DNA of 64,000 bases, taken from positions 54,162 through 118,161 of the forward strand of contig NZ_AKJX01000207.1 in assembly GCF_000276605.1 (NCBI RefSeq), written 5' to 3'. The position numbers and the translations under genes were made by a program. Below, piece after piece: positions 7,486-16,874 of this stretch (position 1 is its first letter; each line of letters begins with the position of its first letter). Under the pieces are notes generated by a model. That model was not told the DNA's origin, made no database searches, and worked only from the letters and a program-made list of their open reading frames with translations. The stretch is from Acidovorax sp. CF316 (GTDB taxonomy: Bacteria; Pseudomonadota; Gammaproteobacteria; Burkholderiales; Burkholderiaceae_C).

Positions 7486-10137
7486 TTACTTTTCGCCGGA
7501 AGCTGGTTGGGACACGGACAGCAGGGATTTCCGGCGGAGATGAAGAATGCTGCGCCCTGCACCGGGCCGCTGCACCGTCAACGCCACTTTGGTTCCCGGT
7601 TTCCCACGAAGGAGCAGAACCATCTCGCCCATGGATTTGCCCTGCGTCTCCACACCATTGACAGCTACGAGCAGATCCCCTGAACGGATACCAACCCTTG
7701 AAGCTGGAAAACCGGCAACTGTTCCCGCAATCCTTGGCGGCTCCCCAGATCGCGCTTGGTCGAGGGTCACACCAACCCCAGCCACATTCGCAACACTCCG
7801 TTTGTAGTAAGGCCATAGGGTGGATCGGTGAAGCTCAGCCATTTCCGCGACGTCCAGAGCCCAGATTTCGTTTTCTGCAAGCCGCAGTCCGGCACGGTGC
7901 AACACCTCCAGGTGCGCATTGCGGACAGACGCCTCCTTGTCATCACAGAAATCCACGGCGGCCCGAACCGAACTTTGCAGGAAACCACCACCCCGTGACG
8001 CTTTCAGCTGCACGCCAGCACGCATGGCACTGACCAGCAAGCCTGGCTCGCAACCGAGCACCAGCGCGTCTGAAATCTGCTGCCAACCCTGTTCGTCAAT
8101 CCGCGGGCCTCGCTTGCCACGAACAACCGACCGGACCCAGTCGGGCCGACGAAGTGGCCCCAGCAAGGCCTGGATGAGCAAGGCTGCATTTTCCGCGGTG
8201 ATGGGACTGCGGTCTGCTGGCAATATGTCCAGCAGCCAATCCGTCGCCATACGGTCGATCTTCAGTGCGTCGTAAATGGCGCCACCACCGCTCAGGGAAT
8301 CGAGACGCCCCTGGTATCCGCCAAAGACCTGGCTGCGCAACCCGGGGGCCTGGTCAGGAAGCGCCTCCAGCAACTGCACCACCTCCTGCGTGCTGCGGTA
8401 GCGGCCGGCATCAAAGGAGAGCACACGCTCGGTCAAACCCAATTGCCCCAGTGCTGCCAAGTCAATGGCAAGCTGCGCACTGTTTCCGGGCTGCGCCTGG
8501 GACAGATGCAGATCCACCCATGATTCCAGGGGTCGCCCTGCCAACGTGGAAACGCAGGGTTGGGGTCTCGAGCCCTCCCCCGCATCGTGGCAACGACGTC
8601 GCGCCCGGTCGCCCAAAAAAGTACTGTCGCCTCCCGCAAGTTTCGTGGTCAGCTGCCAACCGGACCGCAGCAACTCCTCCATGACACTGCCGAATTGGCC
8701 ATGATCCACGGCGCTCCACATGAATTCGGCGTCGGCATACTTCTGGGACGGCACCACGGCGCCCAGCCCGCGCAGCGCCCAGTACATCGCATCCCCTCGC
8801 CTGGGCCTGTCCACATGCGCTCCGAGCATGAGCGCCCATTCCACCGCCGAAAGCCCTGCAGGCCCGCGCTCGTTCAGATCGACGCCAGCCCTGGCAAGTT
8901 GCCGAACGGCAGCCAGGTCGTCGGCAATGACGGCCTTGTTGAGCGGGGTCTCACGCGGGTACTCCAGCAAAGGAAATACGGGGAGCGAGCCGTGGTCCAT
9001 GTATTCCACGGAGCGCGGAATAGCCAACCCTGCATCGGAAGCCGTCCACGTCGCCCCATGGTCATGGGAGCGAAAGATACGGCCCGATGCCCAGACCATG
9101 AGCAAGATTCCGGAATCATGCGGATGCGGTGCGATCACCTGTGGATACCAGCGAGAGGGCAGCCCCTCCCCGCCGATACGCGACCAACTCACCCCGGAAT
9201 CGGAGCTCTGCAACTGGGAACTGGACGGAATCGGCAGATAGCCACCTACCGAGCAGCTCGCGAGCAGGTACGCAGCGTCGGCAGGCGACTGGGCGGGCCT
9301 GCAATGGCTGCCCATGGCATGCGGGTAGGGACTTGGCTGCTCGCCGGGCAACAAGTCGCTGGAATGCCCCTTGGGTGACGAAGGCCCGTGCCCCCAAGTG
9401 CCCGCCGCGGACCTCAGCCACCAGCCTTGGCGGGATGCAACGGCCACGCGGTCTCCCGACAGGGCCTCTATGGCCCGCAGCTCCTGGCCTTCTGGAAATC
9501 CTGTCGACTGCCAGTCCTTGCCATCCTCCGATCGCCAGACCTGCGTTGATGAATGCACATAGAACGCCTCCCGCGTGGCGGTCAGATTGACCCTTGACCG
9601 CGCAAGACCCAGATCGGGGCCAGCTTCCCACGATACCCCCGCGTTCCGCGTGGTCCACAGCTTTCCCGTTCCATAGGCAAGCCACACACCAGGCGAAGAT
9701 GGGTGCATGAGCAACCTGGGATAAGACAGGCCCTCGCCCTCCCGCGACCTTGGCACGATGCGCTTGTGTGACCATGTCTCGCCCCCATCGAGGGACTCCA
9801 GATAGTCGCCAGGTCCCGGAGAAGAGCTACGCGGCACGACGACGACCCGCCCGGGGTTGTGCGGATCAGTCACCACGCCTGCGACCTCCAGGGGCGTCTT
9901 CAACCCCACCCACGAGACCCCGCCATCGGTCGACTTGAAAACTCCACCCCCTGCGGCAAAGACAATCTCGGGGTTTGATACTACATAGGCAATGCTGTCC
10001 AGGCGCGGACCCTGGTGCCCCGGCTGGCCTGCTGCGGCCACACCGGCGGCAAGGCAGGCACTCGCGACGAGCATGCCCGCCCATTTTTGCCGCACGGCAT
10101 GAAAAAGCCCTCCCCATCTCCGCTTGCAGATCACCAT
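7486..10137 (-). CDS. Exported beta-propeller / ankyrin-like / PDZ protein
   Basis: This 883-residue protein has three visible modules. After a positively charged signal sequence with cleavage likely near residue 36, residues 45-370 hold at least six Asp-box motifs of the BNR/sortilin type ([40 protein letters not shown]). These suggest a beta-propeller. Residues about 395-470 resemble ankyrin repeats ([18 protein letters not shown], then [13 protein letters not shown]), with less clear helical repeats up to about 760. The last 90 residues look like a PDZ domain ([17 protein letters not shown]). The ATG at 10137 has a good GAGGGAGAG site. I know no characterised protein with this arrangement. 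A periplasmic scaffold or sensor is a guess. Confidence 0.85.
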   Translation of the reverse strand: MVICKRRWGGLFHAVRQKWAGMLVASACLAAGVAAAGQPGHQGPRLDSIAYVVSNPEIVFAAGGGVFKSTDGGVSWVGLKTPLEVAGVVTDPHNPGRVVVVPRSSSPGPGDYLESLDGGETWSHKRIVPRSREGEGLSYPRLLMHPSSPGVWLAYGTGKLWTTRNAGVSWEAGPDLGLARSRVNLTATREAFYVHSSTQVWRSEDGKDWQSTGFPEGQELRAIEALSGDRVAVASRQGWWLRSAAGTWGHGPSSPKGHSSDLLPGEQPSPYPHAMGSHCRPAQSPADAAYLLASCSVGGYLPIPSSSQLQSSDSGVSWSRIGGEGLPSRWYPQVIAPHPHDSGILLMVWASGRIFRSHDHGATWTASDAGLAIPRSVEYMDHGSLPVFPLLEYPRETPLNKAVIADDLAAVRQLARAGVDLNERGPAGLSAVEWALMLGAHVDRPRRGDAMYWALRGLGAVVPSQKYADAEFMWSAVDHGQFGSVMEELLRSGWQLTTKLAGGDSTFLGDRARRRCHDAGEGSRPQPCVSTLAGRPLESWVDLHLSQAQPGNSAQLAIDLAALGQLGLTERVLSFDAGRYRSTQEVVQLLEALPDQAPGLRSQVFGGYQGRLDSLSGGGAIYDALKIDRMATDWLLDILPADRSPITAENAALLIQALLGPLRRPDWVRSVVRGKRGPRIDEQGWQQISDALVLGCEPGLLVSAMRAGVQLKASRGGGFLQSSVRAAVDFCDDKEASVRNAHLEVLHRAGLRLAENEIWALDVAEMAELHRSTLWPYYKRSVANVAGVGVTLDQARSGEPPRIAGTVAGFPASRVGIRSGDLLVAVNGVETQGKSMGEMVLLLRGKPGTKVALTVQRPGAGRSILHLRRKSLLSVSQPASGEK

Positions 10138-10205
10138 CGAGCAACTCTCCCTCTTTTGTCCTCTATGCTATCGAATCAGTACATACAACGATGCGGGAAC
10201 CGACC

Positions 10206-11726
10206 ATGGCCGAACCACTCCTGATTGCCAAGCACGGCACCACCGAATGCCACCTGCTCCCAAGCCTTGCCAACCGCCACGGACTGATCACCGGGGCCAC
10301 CGGCACCGGCAAGACGGTGACGCTGCAGACGCTGGCCGAGAACTTCTCGCGCATCGGCGTGCCGGTGTTCATGGCCGACGTCAAGGGCGACCTCACGGGC
10401 GCCAGCCAGCCCGGCAAGATCGGTGACAAGCTGGCCGCCACACTCAAGGAGCGTGGCCTGGAGCTGCCCGCCCCGCTGGCCTGCCCGACCACGCTGTGGG
10501 ACGTGTTCGGCGAGCAGGGCCACCCGGTGCGTGCCACGGTGTCGGACATGGGGCCGCTGCTGCTCGGGCGCATGCTCAACCTCAATGAGACGCAATTGGG
10601 CGTGCTCAACCTGGTGTTCAAGATCGCCGACGACAACGGCATGCTGCTGCTGGACCTCAAGGACCTGCGCGCCATGCTGCAGTATGTGGGTGACAACAGC
10701 AAGGAATTCACGACCGAGTACGGCAATGTCAGCGCCGCCAGCGTTGGCGCCATCCAGCGCGGGCTGCTGCAGATCGAGCAGCAGGGCGGCACGCAGTTCT
10801 TCGGCGAGCCCATGCTCAACATCCAGGACTTCATGCAGACGGTGGACGGCCACGGCGTAATCAACATCCTGGCGGCCGACAAGCTCATGAATTCGCCGCG
10901 CCTGTACGCGACTTTCCTCTTGTGGATGCTGTCCGAGCTGTTCGAGCAGTTGCCCGAGATCGGCGACCCCGAGCAGCCCAAGCTGGTGTTCTTCTTCGAC
11001 GAGGCCCACCTGTTGTTCAACGAGGCGCCCAAGGTGCTGGTCGAGCGCATCGAGCTGGTGGTGCGCCTGGTGCGCTCCAAGGGCGTGGGCGTGTATTTCG
11101 TGACGCAGAACCCGCTGGACATCCCCGACAGCGTGCTCGCCCAGCTGGGCAACCGCGTGCAGCATGCGCTGCGCGCCTTCACCCCGCGTGACCAGAAGGC
11201 CGTGAAGGCCACGGCCACCACCATGCGGCAAAAGCCGGGCCTGGATATCGAGACCGCCATCACCGAGCTGGCGGTGGGCGAGGCGCTGATCAGCTTTCTC
11301 GACGCCAAGGGCCGACCCAGCGTGACGGAGCGCGTGTTCGTGCTGCCGCCGGGCAGCCAGCTCGGCCCCATCACGCCGCAGCAGCGCCAGGCGCTGATGG
11401 CCGGCTCGCTGGTGGCGGGCGTGTACGAGAAAGTGGTGGACCGCGAATCGGCCTATGAAAAGCTCAAGGGCCGCACGGCCGACGCAGGCACGGCCCAGGC
11501 CCCCACCGGCAAGGGCGGCACCGTGGCGGCACCGGCCGAGGAAGGCGGGGGCCTGCTCGGCGGCCTCAACGACGTGCTCTTTGGCTCCACCGGACCGCGC
11601 GGCGGCAAGCGCGATGGGCTGGCGCAGACCATGGCCAAGTCCGCCGTGCGCACCATGGGCACCACGCTGGGCAAGGAAATCCTGCGCGGCGTGCTGGGCA
11701 GCGTCTTTGGCGGACGCAAGCGGTGA
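10206..11726 (+). CDS. HerA-like / DUF853 ATPase (YjgR type)
   Basis: This 506-residue P-loop ATPase belongs to the HerA/FtsK-like DUF853 family, whose E. coli member YjgR has no settled role. The Walker A is GATGTGKT (residues 30-37) and the Walker B VFFFDEAH (261-268). Conserved [28 protein letters not shown] and a Gly/Ala-rich linker near 445-470 also fit. The start at ATG 10206 matches YjgR (MSEPLLIA). The frame extends further upstream, but into the promoter region of the divergent gene 68 bases away. The glycine-rich membrane protein at 11810 lies 83 bases downstream and may share its transcript. Confidence 0.9.
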   Translation: MAEPLLIAKHGTTECHLLPSLANRHGLITGATGTGKTVTLQTLAENFSRIGVPVFMADVKGDLTGASQPGKIGDKLAATLKERGLELPAPLACPTTLWDVFGEQGHPVRATVSDMGPLLLGRMLNLNETQLGVLNLVFKIADDNGMLLLDLKDLRAMLQYVGDNSKEFTTEYGNVSAASVGAIQRGLLQIEQQGGTQFFGEPMLNIQDFMQTVDGHGVINILAADKLMNSPRLYATFLLWMLSELFEQLPEIGDPEQPKLVFFFDEAHLLFNEAPKVLVERIELVVRLVRSKGVGVYFVTQNPLDIPDSVLAQLGNRVQHALRAFTPRDQKAVKATATTMRQKPGLDIETAITELAVGEALISFLDAKGRPSVTERVFVLPPGSQLGPITPQQRQALMAGSLVAGVYEKVVDRESAYEKLKGRTADAGTAQAPTGKGGTVAAPAEEGGGLLGGLNDVLFGSTGPRGGKRDGLAQTMAKSAVRTMGTTLGKEILRGVLGSVFGGRKR

Positions 11727-11809
11727 GCGCAGTCTAAAAATAGTCACATCAGCCCCGCGAAAAAGAGGTACAACCCCGGAAAACAGACATACAACAAAGG
11801 GGGAAACCG

Positions 11810-12646
11810 ATGGGCAAGATCGACAGGCTGCTGGTGCGCTACGGCGGCAACGTGGTGCAACTGGCGATTGCAGTGTGGGTACTGGCCGGCGTGGCGGCCT
11901 TTGCGGGGCTGCTGCGGCCCAACTGGCGCTGGGCCGCCTACCTGGTGTGCACGGTGGTGGTCACCGCCATCGTGGTGCAATGGACACGCACAGTGCGCGA
12001 GCGCTATATCCGCGAGGCGCGCCTGCCCGCCTACCTCAAGCGCAAGCTGCGCGAAACCTACCCGCACCTGTCCCAGAAGGACTGCGAGCTCGTGGAGCGC
12101 GGGCTGCGCCAGTTCTTCATGGCCTGCATGCGCAGCCGCAAGCAGTTCGTGGCCATGCCGTCGAAGGCGGTGGATGCGCTGTGGCACGAATTCATCCTGC
12201 ACACCCAGGCCTACAAGACCTGGTGCCACAACGCGCTGGGCTTCTTCCTGCACCACACACCTGCCGAAGCCCTGGGCGCCAAGGCCAGGAACAACGACGG
12301 CCTGCGCCGCGCCTGGTTCTGGGCCTGCAAGGACGAGGCCATCAACCCCAAGGCCCCGAGCCGGCTGCCCCTGCTGTTTGCACTGGACGCCAAGATGGCG
12401 ATTGCCGGCGGCTTTACCTACCTGCCCGACTGCAGCAGCATCCTGGCCAAGAACGCAGCCGGGGGCGACAGCAGCGGCACCTACTGCGGCACTAGCTTCT
12501 CCGACGGTAGCCACAGCGGCAGCTCGAGTGACTTCGGCGGCGCCGACCACTCCAGCAGCAGTAGCAGCAGTGACAGCTCCAGCGATGGCGGGAGCGATGG
12601 GGGCAGTTGCGGAGGCGGGGGTTGCGGCGGCGGCGGGGGCGACTGA
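11810..12646 (+). CDS. Glycine-rich-domain-like membrane protein
   Basis: The 278-residue protein begins with two hydrophobic segments (about 14-34 and 41-58). A basic cytoplasmic-looking region of 150 residues follows. It contains VDALWHEFILHTQAYKTWCH near residue 120, a motif I associate with glycine-rich domain (GRDP-like) proteins. The last 60 residues are low complexity: a Ser/Asp/Gly stretch with runs of Ser, ending in Gly-Gly-Cys repeats. The Cys-bearing tail could bind metal or form disulfides. It follows the HerA-like ATPase on the same strand. The function is unknown. Confidence 0.8.
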   Translation: MGKIDRLLVRYGGNVVQLAIAVWVLAGVAAFAGLLRPNWRWAAYLVCTVVVTAIVVQWTRTVRERYIREARLPAYLKRKLRETYPHLSQKDCELVERGLRQFFMACMRSRKQFVAMPSKAVDALWHEFILHTQAYKTWCHNALGFFLHHTPAEALGAKARNNDGLRRAWFWACKDEAINPKAPSRLPLLFALDAKMAIAGGFTYLPDCSSILAKNAAGGDSSGTYCGTSFSDGSHSGSSSDFGGADHSSSSSSSDSSSDGGSDGGSCGGGGCGGGGGD

Positions 12647-12750
12647 AGGCACGCTGGTTCTGACCGGCAACTGACGGGAGATGCGCCCCAATAGCCGTTT
12701 GGGACCACGGCAATAACCACAACCCTACAATGGACAGCTTCTCAACTCCA

Positions 12751-12769
12751 AGGGAGCCCTCTGCTCCCT
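12751..12769 (+). promoter_or_regulatory. Hairpin directly before the CNNM-type gene
   Basis: AGGGAGC (12751-12757) and GCTCCCT (12763-12769) form a perfect 7-bp stem with a 5-base loop that ends 4 bases before the ATG at 12774. AGGGAG is the only Shine-Dalgarno-like sequence nearby, and it lies inside the stem. The hairpin could therefore mask ribosome binding, but no regulator or ligand can be inferred. Confidence 0.4.
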
Positions 12770-12773
12770 GTCT

Positions 12774-14096
12774 ATGGAAATCGCAATACTGTTCGCCCTC
12801 ATCCTTTTGAACGGGCTGTTCGCCATGTCAGAGATCGCTCTGGTCACTGCACGCAGGGCACGGCTGCAAAAGCTGATTGATGAGGGCGATAGCGGCGCCG
12901 CCGCCGCCGTGAAGCTGGGCGAAGACCCCACCCGCTTTCTCTCCACCATCCAGATCGGCATCACGTCGATCGGCGTGCTCAACGGTATCGTGGGCGAAGC
13001 CGCCCTGGCGGCTCCCCTGGCCGCCTGGCTGGCGGCGCTGGGCGTGCCCGCCCCCTATGGTGGTTACGCCGCCACGGGCCTGGTGGTGGTGCTGATCACC
13101 TACTTCTCCATCGTCGTGGGCGAACTCGTGCCCAAGCGCATCGGCCAGTCGCACCCCGAAACCTTTGCACGCCTGGTCTCGCGCCCCATCAACTTCCTGG
13201 CGGTGGCGACCAAGCCCTTCGTCATCCTGCTGTCCACCTCCACGCGCACGCTGCTGCGCCTGTTGGGCGTGAAGGAAACCAGCGGCAGCCCGGTGACCGA
13301 GGAAGAGATCCACGCCATGCTGGTCGAAGGCACGACCGCCGGCGTGATCGAATCGCACGAGCACACCATGGTGCGCAACGTGTTCCGCCTGGACGACCGG
13401 CAGATCGGCTCGCTGATGGTGCCGCGCGGCGACGTGGTCTGCCTGGACCTGGACCTCACGTTCGAGGAGAACCTCAAGCGCATCGAGGAATCGGACCACG
13501 CCCGCTTCCCGGTGGTGCGCGGCGGCATGGACAACATCCGCGGTGTGCTCAATGCGCGCCAGTGGCTCTCGCGCACCATCCGCGACAAGGCGCACAGCCT
13601 CTCCGACCAGCCGCTGCAGACGGCGCTGTACGTGCCCGAGACCATCACCGGCATGGAGCTGCTCGACAACTTCCGCCTGTCGGACGTGCACATGGCCTTC
13701 GTGATCGACGAGTACGGCGAGGTGCAGGGCATCGTCACGCTGCAGGACCTGATCGAGGCGATCACCGGCGAATTCCAGCCGCGCGACCCCGAGACCTCGT
13801 GGGCGCTGCAGCGCGAGGACGGCAGCTGGCTGCTGGACGGCCACATCCCCGTGCCCGAACTCAAGGACCGGCTGAACCTGGACGCCGTGCCCGAGGAAGA
13901 GCGCGGCCGCTACCACACCCTCTCCGGCATGATCATGCTGCTGACCGGCCGCCTGCCCAAGGTGACCGACACCGTGGAGTGGGAGGGCTGGAAGCTCGAG
14001 GTGGTGGACATGGACGGCAAGACCATCGACAAGATCCTGGCCAGCCGCCTGCCCGTGCCCGAGATTGCTGACGCGACGGAAACAACCGACGGCTGA
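12774..14096 (+). CDS. CNNM/CorC family transporter-like protein (DUF21-CBS-CorC_HlyC)
   Basis: This 440-residue membrane protein has the order DUF21 transmembrane domain (1 to about 190), a CBS pair (about 205-330) and a C-terminal CorC_HlyC domain (about 345-425). The DUF21 part shows GLFAMSEIALVTARRARLQ, STIQIGITSIGVLNG and GELVPKRIGQ, which in CNNM/CorC proteins line the Mg2+ site. The CBS part contains FAVIDEYGEVQGIVTLQDL-like sequence. Homologues are usually annotated as hemolysins, but structural work on the family supports Mg2+ export. The start lies just after the hairpin at 12751-12769. Confidence 0.93.
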   Translation: MEIAILFALILLNGLFAMSEIALVTARRARLQKLIDEGDSGAAAAVKLGEDPTRFLSTIQIGITSIGVLNGIVGEAALAAPLAAWLAALGVPAPYGGYAATGLVVVLITYFSIVVGELVPKRIGQSHPETFARLVSRPINFLAVATKPFVILLSTSTRTLLRLLGVKETSGSPVTEEEIHAMLVEGTTAGVIESHEHTMVRNVFRLDDRQIGSLMVPRGDVVCLDLDLTFEENLKRIEESDHARFPVVRGGMDNIRGVLNARQWLSRTIRDKAHSLSDQPLQTALYVPETITGMELLDNFRLSDVHMAFVIDEYGEVQGIVTLQDLIEAITGEFQPRDPETSWALQREDGSWLLDGHIPVPELKDRLNLDAVPEEERGRYHTLSGMIMLLTGRLPKVTDTVEWEGWKLEVVDMDGKTIDKILASRLPVPEIADATETTDG

Positions 14097-14203
14097 GCCT
14101 CCCCGCCCTGCCCCATCTGCCACGGGGCGGGCTCGGGCAAAACCCGCGCATAGTCACCCACGCGACGATGGCGGCGCGGGCGTGCGGCCTACAGTGTTCG
14201 CCC

Positions 14204-15055
14204 ATGAACACTGCTCCCACCCTCACCTGCTTTTCCCTGACCACCACCGGCCATGTGGCCCACCTGGTGATGAACCGGCCCGAGGCCATGAACACCATGC
14301 ACCCGACGTTCTGGCGCGAGCTGGACGCGGTGCTGGTGCACCTGCACCAGGCGGGCGCGGCGCGGGCCCTGGTCATCAGCAGCACCGGCAAGCACTTCAG
14401 CGCAGGCATGGCGCTGGAGACCTTCGGCGGTGCCATCACCATGGACGACCAGAGCCCCGAGGGGCGCGCCGCCATCTTCGACCTGCTGACCGACATGCAG
14501 CACACCTTCACCCGGCTGGAGGAGCTGCGCATCCCGGTGATCATGGCCATCCACGGCGGCTGCATCGGCGGTGCGGTGGACATGGTGACGGCGGCCTGCA
14601 TCCGCTACGCCACGGCCGACGCGTTCTTCTGCATCCAGGAAATCAACATCGGCATGGTGGCCGACGTGGGCACCCTGCAGCGCCTGCCCAAGCTGGTGCC
14701 GCTGGGCGTGGTCAAGGAACTGGCCTACACCGGCCGGCGCATGCCCGCCCAGAAAGCGCTGGGTTACGGCCTGGTCAACGAGGTCTTCGACACGCAGGAG
14801 GCCATGCTGACCGCCGCGCTGGAATGCGCCCGCGAGATCGCCAGCAAGCCCCCCGTGGCCATCTGGGGCACCAAGCAGGCCGTGAACTATGCGCGTGACC
14901 ACTCGGTGGAAGACAGCCTGCGCCAGATGGGCTGGCTGCAGGGCGCGATCTGGAGCAACCGCCACGTGCAGGAGTCGGTCACGGCGATGAAGCAAAAGCG
15001 CGCGGGGGACTTCCCTGCCCTCACCCCGCTGCAGCGTTTCTCGGAGTTGGGCTAA
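14204..15055 (+). CDS. Crotonase, probable delta(3,5)-delta(2,4)-dienoyl-CoA isomerase
   Basis: The 283-residue crotonase-fold enzyme probably acts in beta-oxidation of unsaturated fatty acids with odd-numbered double bonds. The oxyanion-hole segment is SSTGKHFSAGMAL. Around GGCIGGAVDMVTAACIRYA and QEINIGMVADVGTLQRLPK it matches eukaryotic ECH1. The Asp of GAVDM, the Glu of QEINIG and the Asp eight residues later (VADVG) fall where ECH1 has its three acidic catalytic residues. Ordinary enoyl-CoA hydratases have two Glu instead. The ATG at 14204 (MNTAPTL) is preferred to an upstream one. Its stop codon overlaps that of the convergent permease in CTAA at 15052-15055. Confidence 0.87.
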   Translation: MNTAPTLTCFSLTTTGHVAHLVMNRPEAMNTMHPTFWRELDAVLVHLHQAGAARALVISSTGKHFSAGMALETFGGAITMDDQSPEGRAAIFDLLTDMQHTFTRLEELRIPVIMAIHGGCIGGAVDMVTAACIRYATADAFFCIQEINIGMVADVGTLQRLPKLVPLGVVKELAYTGRRMPAQKALGYGLVNEVFDTQEAMLTAALECAREIASKPPVAIWGTKQAVNYARDHSVEDSLRQMGWLQGAIWSNRHVQESVTAMKQKRAGDFPALTPLQRFSELG

Positions 15056-15822
15056 CCCCGGTCGCTGCGCGCCATGTGGTGCTCCAGCCGGCGCAGCAGG
15101 GTGGTCAGGGCCAGCGTCATGCACCAGTAGGCCAGCGAGATGGCCAGGTACGGCTCCCAGTAGCGCGCATAGGCGCCCGCCACGGTGCGCGCGGCGTAGG
15201 CCATCTCGGCCAGGCCGATGGCCGAGACCAGCGAGGTGTCCTTGAGCAGCGCGATCATGTTGTTGCCCAGCGGTGGCAGCATGCGCCTGAAGGCCTGGGG
15301 CAGCACCACGTAGCGCAGCACCTGCAGGGGGGTGAGTCCCAGCGAGCGCCCGGCGTCGGACTGGCCGCGCGAAATCGACTGGATGCCCGCGCGGAACACC
15401 TCCGAGATGTACGCGGCAGAGTTCAGCGTGAGCGCAGCGATGCCCGAGATCAGCGCGCCATGCTCCTGCTTGAGCGTGCGCGCCAGGTCGCCGTCCACCA
15501 GCAGGCCCGATACCGGGTGGATGAACAGCGGCATCACCGCGAAGTGCATGAGCAAAATCTGCACGAACAGCGGCGTGCCGCGGAAAAAGCTCACGTACAT
15601 CGTGGACGGCCAGCGCAGCAGAAAGCGGCACACCCAGTTCCACGGCGCATGGCGCGCCTGCGCCAGCCGCGCCAGGGCCAGCACCAGGCCCCAGGTGCCG
15701 CCCATCAGCACGCAGACCACCGTCATGCACAGGGTCATCCACGCGCCCTTGAAGAACAGCTCGCGGTATTCCACCAGGATGTCTGGCCGGAACCAGCCAA
15801 ACCACAATTCGGGTTGTTCCAT
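15052..15822 (-). CDS. Polar amino-acid ABC transporter permease (HisM/GlnP type)
   Basis: This inner-membrane permease of 256 residues has several hydrophobic helices and the EAA loop for ATPase contact (GRSLGLTPLQVLRYVVLPQA). It also has the sequence ISEVFRAGIQSISRGQ typical of polar amino-acid permeases. ATG 15822 has a strong GAGGGGAG site 7 bases upstream. The binding protein gene lies upstream on the same strand, separated by a terminator hairpin at 15874-15897. No ATP-binding subunit is encoded nearby, so it must be supplied from elsewhere. Glutamine or another polar amino acid is the likely substrate class, inferred from family only. Confidence 0.93.
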   Translation of the reverse strand: MEQPELWFGWFRPDILVEYRELFFKGAWMTLCMTVVCVLMGGTWGLVLALARLAQARHAPWNWVCRFLLRWPSTMYVSFFRGTPLFVQILLMHFAVMPLFIHPVSGLLVDGDLARTLKQEHGALISGIAALTLNSAAYISEVFRAGIQSISRGQSDAGRSLGLTPLQVLRYVVLPQAFRRMLPPLGNNMIALLKDTSLVSAIGLAEMAYAARTVAGAYARYWEPYLAISLAYWCMTLALTTLLRRLEHHMARSDRG

Positions 15823-15873
15823 GCGTCGTCTCCCCTCTTTCACGGCCGCACACGCGGCCACCCTTCAGAAAAC

Positions 15874-15897
15874 AAAAAAGCGGCCGCTGGCGGCCGC
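15874..15897 (-). terminator. Rho-independent terminator between binding protein and permease
   Basis: Reading the minus strand, GCGGCCGC, a 2-base loop and a second GCGGCCGC are followed by six T (stem 15880-15897, T-run at 15874-15879). It lies between the binding-protein gene and its permease. Partial read-through would give more binding protein than permease, a common arrangement for such systems. Confidence 0.85.
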
Positions 15898-15924
15898 TGC
15901 AAGTGACTCAAGCCAGAACCGGCC

Positions 15925-16692
15925 TCAGCGGGCCTTGTACTCTTTTGCGAACCACTTCTTGTAGATCTCGCCATAGCTGCCGTCGGCACGCACCGCAGCC
16001 AGGCCGGCGTTCAGCTTGTCCTGCAGGGCCTTGTCGCCCTTCTTGACGACGATGCCGAAACCTTCTTCGGGAAAGGAAGGGTCTTCCACCGTCTTGAGCG
16101 CTGCATTCTGGCTCACGCGGTAGGCGATCACGCCGTTGTCGCCGATGGCGGCATCCACGCCGCCGCCGGCCAGCTCGGAGATGATGAGCGGCGTGCTCTC
16201 GAAGCGGCGGATGTTGGCACTGGTCTTGCCGAATTCGCGCGAGGCCACGTCGTCGGCCGTGGAGGCGTTCACCACGGCGATCTTCTTGCCCGCCAGGTCC
16301 TTGAGCGAGGCCACGGTGCTGTTCTTGGGCACGGCGATGAGCTGGTGGGCCGCAAAGTACGGGGCCGAGAAGTCGTAGCTCTGGCGGCGCTTGTCGTTGA
16401 TGGTCACGCCCGAGATCACCAGGTCCACGTCGCCATTGTTCAGTGCCGCGAAGATACCGCTCCAGGGCGTGTTCACGACCTTGATCTTGAGGTTCTGGTG
16501 CTTGGCGATGGCGTTGATGATGTCGATGTCGAAGCCGACGATCTGCTTGTCCTTGTTCTCGAACGCGAACGGTGCATAGGTCGCGCTGGAGGCCACGGTG
16601 AGCTCGCGGGCCTGCGCGTGGGCAGCCAGGGAGACACCGAACGAGGCGGCCAGGCCGAGGCCCAGGGTGGCAATGCGGCGGGAAATGGACAT
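15925..16692 (-). CDS. Polar amino-acid ABC transporter substrate-binding protein
   Basis: The 255-residue periplasmic protein has a signal peptide (basic start, hydrophobic core, AHAQA cleavage region near residue 26). The mature part is a complete SBP_bac_3 domain: SSATYAPFAFENKDKQIVGF, DVDLVISGVTINDKRR, FSAPYFAAHQLIAVPKN and a C-terminal YGEIYKKWF. These motifs are typical of glutamine/arginine-type binding proteins of HisM/GlnP permeases. ATG 16692 starts the signal peptide; the frame above it has no signal-like sequence. It is upstream of its permease with a terminator in between. Confidence 0.93.
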   Translation of the reverse strand: MSISRRIATLGLGLAASFGVSLAAHAQARELTVASSATYAPFAFENKDKQIVGFDIDIINAIAKHQNLKIKVVNTPWSGIFAALNNGDVDLVISGVTINDKRRQSYDFSAPYFAAHQLIAVPKNSTVASLKDLAGKKIAVVNASTADDVASREFGKTSANIRRFESTPLIISELAGGGVDAAIGDNGVIAYRVSQNAALKTVEDPSFPEEGFGIVVKKGDKALQDKLNAGLAAVRADGSYGEIYKKWFAKEYKAR

Positions 16693-16874
16693 GGTGGGCT
16701 CTTGGGGAAAGTCGGGAAAAAGGGCAGTATATCCATGCCCCAGGGGCACAGGCATCAATATTCATAGCGGTGCACGCCCTGTTTTTGGGCCTTGCGCGCC
16801 CCCTGTGGCCAATAGTCAGGCAGTTTTATGATGGGTGGAATAGTTGAGCCCATTCATCCCTGAAAGATTCCACT

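Noticed and set aside
12546..12630. Ser/Gly codon run as a possible tandem repeat array
   Set aside because: The short AGC and GGC runs encode the low-complexity tail of the membrane protein and are not an independent repeat.
12699..12731. Possible sigma-70 promoter TTGGGA to TACAAT before the CNNM-type gene
   Set aside because: The spacing is about 21 bases, too long for a confident call.
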